Positions 19,420-28,356 of a DNA stretch of 64,000 nt are shown in pieces. The DNA lies in the NCBI GenBank assembly GCA_028285345.1, contig JANQPT010000019.1, positions 167,813-231,812 of the forward strand. Reading direction: 5' to 3'. Position 1 is the stretch's first letter. Every line of letters starts with the position of its first letter. This DNA is from Planctomycetales bacterium (GTDB taxonomy: Bacteria > Planctomycetota > Planctomycetia > Planctomycetales > Planctomycetaceae). The notes under the pieces were generated by a model, which was given only the letters and a program-made list of their open reading frames with translations, made no database searches and had not been told where the DNA came from. The translations under genes and the position numbers were made by a program.

Positions 19420-19941
19420 ATGAGCTACATCATGGTCGACATCGAGGCGGACGGGCCGATTCCGGGCGATTATTCGATGATCTGCTTCGGCGCGATCGTC
19501 GTTGAGCCGTCGTTGAGCAAGACCTTCTATGGGCAGCTCAAGCCGATTTCCGAAAAGTGGATTCCCGACGCGCTGGCGGTGAGCGGATTCAGCCGCGAGG
19601 AGACGCTGGCCTTTGGCGACCCGCAGATTGTCATGCGTAATTTCGCCGCTTGGGTCAAGACAGAGACCGTGGGCCGGCCGATGTTCATCGCCGACAACAA
19701 CGGCTTCGACTGGGGCTTCATCAACTGGTATTTCCACCACTTCACGGGTGGGAATCCGTTCGGCCACTCGTCCGCCAATCTCGGCTCGCTATATAAGGGT
19801 GTGGTCAGGAACATGTTCAAGAGCTTCAAGCACCTCCGCCAAACCCGGCACACGCACAACCCGGTCGACGACGCCCGCGGCAACGCCGAAGCGCTCTTGA
19901 CGATCAAAGCGGAATATGATTTGAAGATCAGCCTGGAGTGA
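19420..19941 (+). CDS. 3'-5' exonuclease of the DEDDh superfamily (Rv2179c-like)
   Basis: A 173-residue nuclease fold. The DxE motif is DIEADG (residues 7-12), a second acidic site lies in NGFDWGF (Asp97), and the ExoIII block is HNPVDDARGNAEAL (His146, Asp151), typical of DEDDh exonucleases. The small size and IMVDIEADGP start resemble Rv2179c-type 3'-5' exoribonucleases. The start is the ATG at 19420 with AAGGAG just upstream; an in-frame ATG at 19390 lacks this. Follows the TolB-like gene by 48 nt, so probably in the same transcript. RNA or DNA as substrate is not determined. Confidence 0.75.
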   Translation: MSYIMVDIEADGPIPGDYSMICFGAIVVEPSLSKTFYGQLKPISEKWIPDALAVSGFSREETLAFGDPQIVMRNFAAWVKTETVGRPMFIADNNGFDWGFINWYFHHFTGGNPFGHSSANLGSLYKGVVRNMFKSFKHLRQTRHTHNPVDDARGNAEALLTIKAEYDLKISLE

Positions 19942-19992
19942 ATGTTTACCGTCTTTTGGTTTGATTCTTCGACGTTGACAAGGATGGTCACT

Positions 19993-21015
19993 ATGCACAG
20001 CTCGCATTTCGGACGGACGGTCTTGATTGGTTGTCTGGCCTTCTTCTGGGTGATCAGATTGGCAGTGGGCGAAGAATCCACTCGCCGCAAAACGCCCCCG
20101 AAAGCGAACCGGCCGCCCGCGTGTTCCGAGAAAGTACGGATCCTGCGGCAAAAGTATCTGTCCGTCACTGACGAAGAAGATGTCGAGAAGTTTCGCACGG
20201 CGCTGTTCGCCAAAGCTTCGACTGAACAGCTCCTGCGATTGCGGCGCGATCCGAACGCGGGAATCGCCTTACAAGCGCTGTGGCAGTTGCGAAATGCCAA
20301 AGATCTGAAGATTGCCATCCGCTCCAATCCGGAGCGAGTTGTAGGCGAACTGGAGACACGGCTTGGCGTGCCGGCGCCGCTTTGTTGGTCGGCGATGCTG
20401 CACTATGACTTAGCGAAACCAAATTCGCGCCAATGGCATCGCGCCCATGCTCTCTTCGGCCAATTTAAGTTCGTGCAAATCGCTGATCCCGAAGATGTCG
20501 GAGCGACGGAGCCTGACCCGACGGTCTGGCAGGAAAATGAAGCGCCCGGACAAAGACTTCGTGAAACGAAAGACGGAATCCTGGTGCCGCTCAATCATCG
20601 GATTGACGGAGATCGGCTGCGTCTCGGCGAGCATGCCGTTCCGATTCACGCGTCATTTCGCCAGCTTCTCGATCGAGAAAAATCCCGGCTCGATTGGGGT
20701 GGGTTCTCTTTGCGCGGCGTCGTACAGGGCGACAAGTGTTTTTGCGCAGTTTATGATCATTCCACAGATGCATTTCCGCTCGTTTGTTTGGATCAATCGA
20801 GCGGTGCGGTGCTTTGGGAGAGCACCGTCCGCAGAAGGGGCAGGATCACCGGTCCGAAAGGATATCTCGGCATGGTCTTGCCAACACCACTTTGGGTTGT
20901 TGCGAGCGACGAAACTGTGGCTGTGTTCGGGAGGTTGTCGAGTTCGTACCACTATGCCGAGGCGTTCGACGTTAAGTCCGGGGAGAACACTTGCCGTTGG
21001 TACGCCGAACATTGA
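19993..21015 (+). CDS. exported protein of unknown function
   Basis: A 340-residue protein. MHSSHFGRTVLIGCLAFFWV is a signal-peptide-like start, with AAGGA eight bases upstream of the chosen ATG at 19993; ATGs at 19942 and 19984 are in frame. The mature N-terminus is very basic (RRKTPPKANRPP). A region of helices follows (LLRLRRDPNAGIALQALWQL, like a HEAT-type helix pair). The C-terminal third has beta character with FCAVYDHSTDAFPLVCLDQS and VLWESTVRR, resembling a PQQ-like propeller blade ('...D..sG..lWe'). Function unknown. It begins 52 nt after the exonuclease gene. Confidence 0.55.
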   Translation: MHSSHFGRTVLIGCLAFFWVIRLAVGEESTRRKTPPKANRPPACSEKVRILRQKYLSVTDEEDVEKFRTALFAKASTEQLLRLRRDPNAGIALQALWQLRNAKDLKIAIRSNPERVVGELETRLGVPAPLCWSAMLHYDLAKPNSRQWHRAHALFGQFKFVQIADPEDVGATEPDPTVWQENEAPGQRLRETKDGILVPLNHRIDGDRLRLGEHAVPIHASFRQLLDREKSRLDWGGFSLRGVVQGDKCFCAVYDHSTDAFPLVCLDQSSGAVLWESTVRRRGRITGPKGYLGMVLPTPLWVVASDETVAVFGRLSSSYHYAEAFDVKSGENTCRWYAEH

Positions 21016-21222
21016 TATCCACATTTGTGACATCATCTCCGTAGCATTTGCCAATCCGACGACACCTTAACTGCGGACGACGAAGCGCACGGACACCTCG
21101 TGATCCCTGATTAGCGACGGCGAATTGATCTTCCCGCGCAAACGATACCGCTGGAAAGTCGCCACCGCGTGGGATAGGCTGAAATTGTCAATCCTTCCAT
21201 CATTCACGGGTCAGTGGCGCTC

Positions 21223-22413
21223 ATGAGATTAGTCGTATTCGCTTTAGCGGCCTCTTTGTTCCTTCGCGCGCCCTTCGTCCGAGGTGACGATCAACCGCGA
21301 GAAGCGGGCAATGCTGCGTTGCAGTATTGGCAAGCACAAGAGTGCCTGTTGGCGCTGATCCCGAATATCACCGACCCGTCGGCGGCCGTGCCACAGTTCA
21401 ATCTTCTCAAAGACGGGCACTGCGCACCGCTGAACGACGATGCGATCAGGGCGATTGAACGGTCGGCCATGTCTTTGTACTTCTTGCGCCGCGGATCGCG
21501 CATCGACAAATGCGAATGGGGACTCGCCGTCGATCAGTTGGGGCCCGCCGATGAACAAGGACATGTTGCGGCAATGCCGGTCCTCGTCGGAGCGGCCTGT
21601 CTGCGCGCGCGGTACTACTTTGAACAAGACTTGTCAAAAGAGGCGGTCGACGACCTAGTTGCATTGTTGCGGCTGGCCAAACATACCGGAAACGGCGGGC
21701 GCGACGGAACGCGAGCGCTGTTCAGCCAGCTTTCGACGGAGGCGAAGGTGCTCGAAATCGCCGCGCGTCACTTGCCGGATTTGCAACTGGACGAAGTGAA
21801 ACGACTTAGCAAGCTGGTGTCCAGCGTGCCTGTCGGGGAGATGCTGGGGAACTTTTTTGACGCTCAACAAAAACAGTGGGTGCAATGGCCAACCCGATTT
21901 GCACAGCATGCGCATCGACACGACGGTGACTGGGACTCGTATTGGGCTGCCATCGGAATGCGTGCCGATTATCGCGCCGAGGTCGGAAACCTGTTGCGAA
22001 ACGCGGCCAACAATGATCCGCAACAGTTGCTCGGTCTGGCGACTGTGGCGGCTGACGTTTTAGAGCAGGGCAAAAAACTGGCTGACCTCCAGCCGGAGGA
22101 ATTTCGTGTGGCTTGGCGTGCGCTGCTGAAGAAATCGACACACGAGAATCTGATCATCGAACTGGCAGCCGCCGAAGTTGAGCCGATGCTGAACAATTTG
22201 ATTCTGAGCGAACAACGACACAAGCTGTTTCAAGCCGGCATCGCCGTGGCACGTCAGGGGCCAGACATCTTGAAGCAAAACCAAGCCGCCTGGGGCCGAC
22301 TCAAGTATCGCAAGCGACCTCACGGGTTCGAGTTGACGTCCCAGCCCGCCGCCGGCGGCAAGCCCCTAACGCTGGTCTTCGGGCGGCCGGAAGAGGATCA
22401 CGACGGCCGGTAG
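21223..22413 (+). CDS. exported protein of unknown function, helical
   Basis: A 396-residue protein with a signal peptide (RLVVFALAASLFLRAPFVRG). The mature chain begins EAGNAALQYWQAQECLLAL, which resembles planctomycete exported proteins that start with 'A-x-Y-x-x-A', and the rest is mainly helical without cysteine pairs, transmembrane segments or a catalytic motif that I recognise. A GTG at 21214 is in frame upstream; I use the ATG at 21223. It is separated from the previous gene by about 200 nt. Confidence 0.55.
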   Translation: MRLVVFALAASLFLRAPFVRGDDQPREAGNAALQYWQAQECLLALIPNITDPSAAVPQFNLLKDGHCAPLNDDAIRAIERSAMSLYFLRRGSRIDKCEWGLAVDQLGPADEQGHVAAMPVLVGAACLRARYYFEQDLSKEAVDDLVALLRLAKHTGNGGRDGTRALFSQLSTEAKVLEIAARHLPDLQLDEVKRLSKLVSSVPVGEMLGNFFDAQQKQWVQWPTRFAQHAHRHDGDWDSYWAAIGMRADYRAEVGNLLRNAANNDPQQLLGLATVAADVLEQGKKLADLQPEEFRVAWRALLKKSTHENLIIELAAAEVEPMLNNLILSEQRHKLFQAGIAVARQGPDILKQNQAAWGRLKYRKRPHGFELTSQPAAGGKPLTLVFGRPEEDHDGR

Positions 22414-22477
22414 ATTCGCCGACTTACGAGCAAGCACTTGGTTGACAGCCCGTTTCGCAACGATTCTGGAAGATCCG

Positions 22478-22945
22478 CTACCGTCTGCTCCGCTCCGCTT
22501 CCAAATACCGCTTCAGCGCCGCCAGCCGTGCGTGGGTTTCCCGGTCGAACGTCCTCCACACAAACGGCCCGATGAACCATGCCAGCGAGCTCGGCCGTAA
22601 CTGAAAATTATAGCGATACGTCACGCGCGTCGTCTGCTCATCAATACGACTTTGACGGATCGAAGCGGCGAACGAGCGAAAAAAGAACGGACCGCGGGTC
22701 ATCTTGACGGCGGCCACTGTGGGACGGTCGAACGTCACATAGACCGTATCCATTGCCCATCCGCCCAGATTGCGGCGCGAGATGCAGCGCGAGGTGACGC
22801 CCCGATCCGCGACAGCGGCTCCGTTCAGCAAATTCGCCTCGCGCAAAAACGGATCCCAATCGAGTCGTCGCCTGTAGTCGTGAATCAGGTCGAACGCCGC
22901 TTCGGGGGACGTCTGAATATCGATGAATGCTGTTCCTGTGGGCAA
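22478..22945 (-). CDS. SRPBCC (START/polyketide-cyclase-like) family protein
   Basis: A 155-residue cytosolic protein with the helix-grip layout of SRPBCC proteins: an initial strand (TAFIDIQTSPEAAFDLIHDY), then RLDWDPFLREANLLNG and the long strands MDTVYVTFDRPTVAAVKMTR and TRVTYRYNFQLRP, ending in a C-terminal helix (TFDRETHARLAALKRYLE). Such domains bind hydrophobic ligands in a cavity. No ligand or pathway can be given. It is alone, divergent from the DUF1207 gene. Confidence 0.8.
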   Translation of the reverse strand: MPTGTAFIDIQTSPEAAFDLIHDYRRRLDWDPFLREANLLNGAAVADRGVTSRCISRRNLGGWAMDTVYVTFDRPTVAAVKMTRGPFFFRSFAASIRQSRIDEQTTRVTYRYNFQLRPSSLAWFIGPFVWRTFDRETHARLAALKRYLEAERSRR

Positions 22946-23224
22946 TTGAATCTCTCCTACCGACCGAACCGCTTCCGCAACGTATCGTTAACCGCCGCGG
23001 CAGGTTTGCTCTTGAGCCACCACAGGTGAGATCACATTGTCGGCCGTTTCGAGATGGCGCCGGGCATCGCATTCGGTACATCCGGAACAATCCGTACACA
23101 CGTCTGATCGGTAGGACACATTCGTCCCTCAGAACGCATGTGACTGCTGCGATTCGTCGATACGAAGCATGTGTGATGATCGTGATAACCAACACATCGA
23201 TTCGGCTTCGGGATTGCATTCAGC

Positions 23225-24301
23225 ATGGTTACTCGTATTGCACTCATGTGCGGACTGACGTTGATCGCCTCGCTCAACATTCCAACCTGCCCGGCGGCGG
23301 AGCCGGAGGATCGGCTATTTGCCGATCTGTTCGCACGGCAGCGGCAGACGCGCCCCCCCGCACCGGACACCAATTGGAAGCTGACGTCCGCTGACGAGGC
23401 CGACTGGCGGACCGAACAGTTGATCAGTGACGCGGAGTATCTTGCCGAGTCCCCTGCCGATCCGCTGACTCCCGTCGAAGAGGCAGATTCAGGGGCCGTA
23501 CCCGCTTCGTATGCCTGCAACGACTCAAGCTGCGCATTCATGGTCGATTGCTGGCAGATTTTGCCCGAAGGATTGCTGTTCCATTCCTACGCAGCCGGTG
23601 AAAAAGAACCGCGATTTGCAGCGCAATGGCTGTGGGAACGTGACCGCGGATTGATCTGGGAAACCGCCTTGGGCGGGCGAATCGGTATCGTCCGCAACGG
23701 GACTGTGGGACGCATCGACCCGCAGGGATTTCAGCTCGACTTGGAAGGGGCCGCATTTCCCCGCGTCGATCTCGAAGAGGACCAGGATCTCGAGGCGGTC
23801 GATTTTCGCATCGGCATCGTCGGAACGTGGCGGCGGGACCGTTGGCGCTACAAGTTCGGCTACTACCACCTCAGTTCTCACGTGGGGGACGAGTTTCTCT
23901 TGAGAAACCCGGGAATCCATCGCCGGAATTATGTGAGGGACGCATTCCTGGGCGCCGTGATGTACGACATTCGCCCAGATCTACAGGTTTACTTAGAGGT
24001 CTCGGTGGCGTTCAACTACAACGGCGGCGCGGAGCCGGCGGAGTTGCAATACGGGATACAATACCTCCCCGCGGTTCCCGGCACTTGGCGCGGCGCGCCC
24101 TTCGCGGCGGTCAACGGGCACTGGCGACAAGAATTCGGCGCCGAGGCCAGCATCAATGCCGAAGCCGGCTGGATGTGGCGGGGTCTCAACGGCCATACCT
24201 ACCGCGTCGGCTTCCAACATTACTCCGGTCCGTCGTTGCAGTACTCATTTTTCGATCAATACGAATCGCTGACCGGCATCGGCATGTGGATGGACTTCTA
24301 A
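23225..24301 (+). CDS. DUF1207 family protein, predicted outer-membrane beta barrel
   Basis: A 358-residue exported protein, with a signal peptide (MVTRIALMCGLTLIASL, cleaved near CPAA). The C-terminal 230 residues match DUF1207, with LLFHSYAAGEKEPRFAAQW as the signature, followed by a series of amphipathic strands with aromatic girdle positions (YKFGYYHLSSHVGDE, YRVGFQHYSGPSLQYSFF) and a C-terminal Phe (GMWMDF), as in outer-membrane barrels. Members of DUF1207 have no known activity. The linker from 30 to 90 is low in structure and rich in Pro, Ala and acids. Confidence 0.8.
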   Translation: MVTRIALMCGLTLIASLNIPTCPAAEPEDRLFADLFARQRQTRPPAPDTNWKLTSADEADWRTEQLISDAEYLAESPADPLTPVEEADSGAVPASYACNDSSCAFMVDCWQILPEGLLFHSYAAGEKEPRFAAQWLWERDRGLIWETALGGRIGIVRNGTVGRIDPQGFQLDLEGAAFPRVDLEEDQDLEAVDFRIGIVGTWRRDRWRYKFGYYHLSSHVGDEFLLRNPGIHRRNYVRDAFLGAVMYDIRPDLQVYLEVSVAFNYNGGAEPAELQYGIQYLPAVPGTWRGAPFAAVNGHWRQEFGAEASINAEAGWMWRGLNGHTYRVGFQHYSGPSLQYSFFDQYESLTGIGMWMDF

Positions 24302-24447
24302 AGCGGCGTCGCGCTAGCGACCGGAACTTTCTGTAGATCAGAGACCGGAGGCACAGCAGACCCCCAACGGCCACCCTAAAGCCTAACGCCTCAAGCCTAC
24401 AGCCTAAATCAAGCCCGGCGGCCGTCGTCATCTGACAGAGCACGAAC

Positions 24448-25200
24448 ATGTTTCACCTCGTCCCGGCAGAGCGAATCCCGCAGTTTCAATCGGCGGTTCA
24501 GTACATCAGTGAGTCGTTTCCGCATTCCAGCTTTGCGGCGGACAACATGATATCCGTCGGCCGCAATCTGTCCTTTTTGGACAACAAGCGATTTTGCGAC
24601 AGCTTTTGGCCGATCCAGTCCGGCGGAATGGAGCAGAGTACGGCTTGGCGGCTGCATGTCGTGACCTGGGCGGCCGAGCATTGCCGGCATGTCGAGGGCG
24701 ATTTCGTCGCTTGCGGGATCTATACCGGGTTTCAAGAACTGGTCACCTGCCGCTACGTCGATTTCGCGGCGATCCCCAAGACGTTCTACTTCTATGACTC
24801 GTTTGCCGGACTGCCCGCCGAAGCCGCGACCGAGGAAGAGCGGCGGATGTATGAGATTTACGGTCGGGCGGACAACGACGCGGTGCTGAAGAAAGTACAG
24901 GCCCGTTTTGCCGAATACCCAAACGTCCGCATCGTGCGCGGATTCGTTCCACACAGTTTCGCGACCGACTGCCCGAGCAGCATCGCCTATCTGCACATCG
25001 ACCTCGGCGCCACCCAATCGGAACTCGCAACTCTCGAAGCGCTCTTCGATCGAGTCTCGGCGGGGGGTATGATCATCCTCGAGCTGTTCGGCCGTCGCGA
25101 ACACCGCGAACTGATGCAAGCCGCGACCGAATTTGTGCGTGCCCGCGGTCACGAGATTCTTGAGTTACCGACAGGGCAGGGGCTGTTGATCAAACACTGA
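24448..25200 (+). CDS. TylF/MycF-like class I methyltransferase
   Basis: A 250-residue protein of the TylF/MycF (macrocin-O-methyltransferase) SAM-dependent family: GDFVACGIYTGFQELV is the SAM-binding loop (a changed 'GDFVECGVWRGG'), FYFYDSFAGLP follows, and YLHIDLGATQSELATLEAL corresponds to the acidic metal-binding block. The usual second acidic pair (DDYG) appears as LELFG, so the metal site may be incomplete. Family enzymes methylate sugar or other hydroxyls. It is alone, preceded by an untranslated region without obvious signals. Confidence 0.75.
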   Translation: MFHLVPAERIPQFQSAVQYISESFPHSSFAADNMISVGRNLSFLDNKRFCDSFWPIQSGGMEQSTAWRLHVVTWAAEHCRHVEGDFVACGIYTGFQELVTCRYVDFAAIPKTFYFYDSFAGLPAEAATEEERRMYEIYGRADNDAVLKKVQARFAEYPNVRIVRGFVPHSFATDCPSSIAYLHIDLGATQSELATLEALFDRVSAGGMIILELFGRREHRELMQAATEFVRARGHEILELPTGQGLLIKH

Positions 25201-25283
25201 CGTGCAGCCCGACTCGAAGAATTCGATCAGAGAGTGGCACACCTAAAGTTCAGCTGCCACGTTCAACGTGCTCTGCGACGTCG

Positions 25284-26495
25284 TTACCGCGATTTGCCTC
25301 CGTGCCTCCGTCTCTCCGTGGTTTTTCCTGCTTCGTCACCATTCTGTTCAACCCCCGGCACTTTCAGCCCCGGGATCAGCCGCTGCGCATTCTCATAATA
25401 CACCTTCCGCAGCACGTCATCCGGCAGTCCAATGCCGTAGATGTTCCAAAAACCCTGCGGCGGAAATGGGTTGTCTTCGTACGGAAAATACTCATCGAAC
25501 GTTTCCAGAAACCGCCAGTGCGGGATCAGCTCCGAGACGGGCGGGACGCCGTCGGTTCCGAAGAGGATGCGGTCGGGATACTTCAAGAAGAACTTTCGCG
25601 CGGTATATGGCTGTCGGCCCAACTCGGCCACGCGGGCGGCGATCTCCACGTTCATGTTGGGGTATCGATCCAAATACGTTCCCAGCTTCGCCAGGTCTTC
25701 AGGGATGTCCGCCATGTGTGCGCAGATAAATGTCGTCTCCGGGTGCCGGGCGATGACGCGGTTGCGAGCGTCGATGATTTCCTGGTGCTGCGGAAAATCT
25801 TTGCCGTGAAAACTCCACTCCGGATGCCGAAACAGCTCCTCCCAGCGCTCGTTCTTCTCATCGATCTCGCGGAAGAAGGCGACCGGATCGCTCGCATGCC
25901 ACAGCACGGGAATGCCGAGTTCCCCCGCACGCTTCCAAACCGGGTCGAATCGTGGATCGTCGACTTTGATCAACAATCCGTCCGCGTCGCGCAGATACAG
26001 GCCGAGCATCTTCGTCAGTTTTAAACCCTTGGCGCCTCGTTTGACGGCATCGGTCAATCCATCCGCCATCAAACGTCCAAAGCCCGGTTGATTCACCGCC
26101 CAAGTCTCCGGCTTGTCTTTCTCACCATTGCCCAAAAAATCCATCCGCACAAACGTGACCAGACGCCCCGGGTGCCGCTCTTCATACTTCTTGAGCGTCT
26201 TCGACAAGTCGGGCCCCATCTTGCCGTCGAGACTGACGCTTACGGCGATGTTTGAAGCGTCCATTGCTTCCACCATCTGATCGAGCTCTTTGTCGGTCAG
26301 TCGTCCGGGGTGAGTGTGCACGTTGACCGTGGGGTACTTGGCTCGTTGAAGCACATGTTGCGGCGCCTTCAACTCGCTGCGGGGACGGAACTCGTCGAGA
26401 TAGATCCGCCGCGACTTTGGCGGTTTCGGTGAATCCTCCGCCCATGTTGCTGCGGAGATCATGAACAGACCGGCAATCAAAACCAGGCAACGCAT
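25284..26495 (-). CDS. exported amidohydrolase family protein (amidohydrolase_2 type)
   Basis: A 403-residue metal-dependent hydrolase of the amidohydrolase_2 group (ACMSD/decarboxylase-like TIM barrels). Metal-site motifs are VNVHTHPG, PVLWHASDP, FICAHMAD and FGTDGVPP, in the usual order. The signal peptide is MRCLVLIAGLFMISAATWA. I start at the ATG at 26495, since a perfect AAGGAGG (26502-26508) lies six bases upstream; the ATG two codons earlier directly abuts this site. The last 13 residues come from a dispersed repeat and are not part of the fold. Substrate unknown; probably hydrolysis or decarboxylation in the periplasm. Confidence 0.85.
   Translation of the reverse strand: MRCLVLIAGLFMISAATWAEDSPKPPKSRRIYLDEFRPRSELKAPQHVLQRAKYPTVNVHTHPGRLTDKELDQMVEAMDASNIAVSVSLDGKMGPDLSKTLKKYEERHPGRLVTFVRMDFLGNGEKDKPETWAVNQPGFGRLMADGLTDAVKRGAKGLKLTKMLGLYLRDADGLLIKVDDPRFDPVWKRAGELGIPVLWHASDPVAFFREIDEKNERWEELFRHPEWSFHGKDFPQHQEIIDARNRVIARHPETTFICAHMADIPEDLAKLGTYLDRYPNMNVEIAARVAELGRQPYTARKFFLKYPDRILFGTDGVPPVSELIPHWRFLETFDEYFPYEDNPFPPQGFWNIYGIGLPDDVLRKVYYENAQRLIPGLKVPGVEQNGDEAGKTTERRRHGGKSR
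25293..25326. repeat. dispersed 'CTCCGTGCCTCCGT' repeat inside the amidohydrolase 3' end
   Basis: The stretch, GCCTCCGTGCCTCCGTCTCT then CCGTGGTTTTTCC, belongs to a repeat type (AACCACGGAG...GGCACGGAGGC on the other strand) common between genes in planctomycetes and others. Here it encodes the basic C-terminal tail (KTTERRRHGGKSR) of the neighbouring gene. A degenerate relative is at about 58192-58375. Confidence 0.5.
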
Positions 26496-26754
26496 TTGCA
26501 TCCTCCTTAATCCCAGAATCCACAGTGGCCGACTCAATGAATAGGAGCAGTTTCAAAGCCCGGTTGCGCCTGCTTAAGAGACTGACATACATGCGGCTGC
26601 GACACGCGTCAGAGGGTTTTGAAACCAGTTGTAGGAGCGTCGGTTGTAGCAGATCAGCCCCGGTTTCGACGAGTCCACTCGGCCAGATCACCGAATTGAC
26701 GTGTTACCGCAATTGACCGTACACTGAATGGGCATTCGACAGCGGAGAGCCGTA

Positions 26755-28113
26755 ATGTTCGACGTGACTGTAACCAACACCGCGACGAAGGGGCCTTGTA
26801 CCCGCCGCAGCCTGCTCAAGGCGTCGCTCTTTGGCGCGGGAGCCGTCGGGTTCGCGCCGTGGATGCGGCCGGCGCTCGCGGGCGGTTCGCAAAATCGTGG
26901 GCGCGCGGTCATTCAAATCTGGCTTGCCGGCGGACCGAGCCATCTCGATCTGTACGACCTGAAACCATACGCTCCGGTTGAATACCGCGGTCCGTTTCGC
27001 TCGATTGAAACAGCCTTACCTGGTTTAGACGTCTGCGAGCATCTGCCGCTGCAGGCGCGGATTATGGATCGCTTCGCGGTCGTACGCTCGCTGCACCACA
27101 CCACCAATGACCACGTCGCGGGCACCCACTGGATGCAAACGGGACATTTCGGGGCAACCGCCCCCCGTCCGGCTCCGACGCACCCGTCGGCCGGCGCTGT
27201 GATTTCGCGGTTGTGCGGCCCGCATCAGTCCGGCATGCTGCCCTACGTGCATATCGCTCCTGAACTGAATATCGATCTCTATACGCGGCACTTCGGTTCA
27301 CACTACTTGGGCGCCGCCCATGCGCCGCTCGACGTTCGCTCGCCGTTTCCACCGTGGAACAAAAACGACCTCAAGTTCGGAACGCCTGAACTTGCGCCGG
27401 TGGAGGGGCTGGACGTGGCGCGGTTGCAGAATCGGTTACAACTTTCGCAGCAGTTCGACAAAATCGGCCGACAAGCAGAGACCGCTGCAATGCTGGCTGC
27501 GGACACGCATCATCGCCAGGCACTGGATATGCTGGCCAATGGAAAAGCCCGCACGGCGTTCGATTTCACACGTGAGCCGGAAGAGGTGCGCCGGAAGTAC
27601 GGGCTGCATCCGTGGGGGCAGGGCGCCCTGCTGTGCCGGCGGCTCGTCGAAGCAGGAGCGTCGTTTGTGACGTTAAACACCGACTCCTCGTCAAACATGT
27701 GGGACAATCACGGCGGGCTGGAGAGATATCTGAAGATGATCCTCCCGTTGTACGACCAGATGCTCACGGCGTTGATTGACGATCTGTGGCAGCGGGGGCT
27801 GCACCGCGAAGTCCTCGTGGTGGTGTGCGGCGAATTCGGACGTACGCCGCTCTTCAACAACCGCGGCGGCCGCGATCACTGGGGCCGCGCCGGTTGCGCA
27901 TTATTGGCGGGCGGCGGATTGAAGTCCGGGACGATCATCGGCGCCACGCGTTCCAAGGGTGAAGAACCGGCTCGGCGGCCGGTCACTCCCGGCGATTTGC
28001 TGGCCACGCTGTATCATCATCTCGGTATCGATCCCGCGACCAGTTTCACCGATTTCACCGGCCGCCCCACGCCCGTCCTCAGCGACGGCACCCCGCTGAC
28101 GGAATTCGTGTAA
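26755..28113 (+). CDS. DUF1501 family exported protein
   Basis: A 452-residue member of DUF1501, a sulfatase/alkaline-phosphatase-fold family greatly expanded in Planctomycetes. It has a Tat-like leader (CTRRSLLKASLFGAGAVGFA) and the family blocks IQIWLAGGPSHLDLYDLKP, GLDVCEHLPL, VVVCGEFGRTPLFN and GRDHWGRAGCALLAGGG, where Asp/His residues form the presumed metal site. DUF1501 genes often sit beside DUF1549/DUF1553 cytochrome-like partners, but not here. The ATG at 26755 is preferred to one at 26728, which would precede the RR motif by an extra stretch. A related copy lies at 33755. Confidence 0.9.
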   Translation: MFDVTVTNTATKGPCTRRSLLKASLFGAGAVGFAPWMRPALAGGSQNRGRAVIQIWLAGGPSHLDLYDLKPYAPVEYRGPFRSIETALPGLDVCEHLPLQARIMDRFAVVRSLHHTTNDHVAGTHWMQTGHFGATAPRPAPTHPSAGAVISRLCGPHQSGMLPYVHIAPELNIDLYTRHFGSHYLGAAHAPLDVRSPFPPWNKNDLKFGTPELAPVEGLDVARLQNRLQLSQQFDKIGRQAETAAMLAADTHHRQALDMLANGKARTAFDFTREPEEVRRKYGLHPWGQGALLCRRLVEAGASFVTLNTDSSSNMWDNHGGLERYLKMILPLYDQMLTALIDDLWQRGLHREVLVVVCGEFGRTPLFNNRGGRDHWGRAGCALLAGGGLKSGTIIGATRSKGEEPARRPVTPGDLLATLYHHLGIDPATSFTDFTGRPTPVLSDGTPLTEFV

Positions 28114-28152
28114 CAGCTTCCCCCACCCGGCGACGTGCATACCGTCTCTCAG

Positions 28153-28171
28153 CCCCCGGCTCCGCCGGGGG
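28153..28171. repeat. 19-bp palindrome, CCCCCGG-CTCCG-CCGGGGG
   Basis: The second copy of the palindrome at 9104-9122, differing at one loop base, with similar CTCTCA(A)AG-type left flank. It lies between the convergent DUF1501 and TPR-protein genes. Confidence 0.6.
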
Positions 28172-28195
28172 TCCGCCAACACAAACCCCGCGCAC

Positions 28196-28230
28196 AAAAA
28201 AACCGCCCGTACCACAAGTGATACGGGCGG
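28196..28230 (-). terminator. intrinsic terminator for the Gly/His-repeat TPR gene
   Basis: Read on the minus strand: CCGCCCGTA, a loop, TACGGGCGG, then seven T. Nine base pairs, perfect. It lies about 125 nt after the stop codon, which is far, but no other hairpin intervenes. Confidence 0.75.
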
Positions 28231-28356
28231 CTCTCTCACAGCTGACGGCTCGGGAAAACCGTCGCATGGTCCCGATCGCCACGCGGTGACCCTCCGTGAC
28301 CCACGGGTTGCCAGGGGAAGATTTAGGTCACGGAAATCGCGGACGATCGGGGTGTC

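Noticed and set aside
23032..23541. Minus-strand frame of 169 codons
   Set aside because: It overlaps the start and signal peptide of the DUF1207 gene in antisense and has no motifs.
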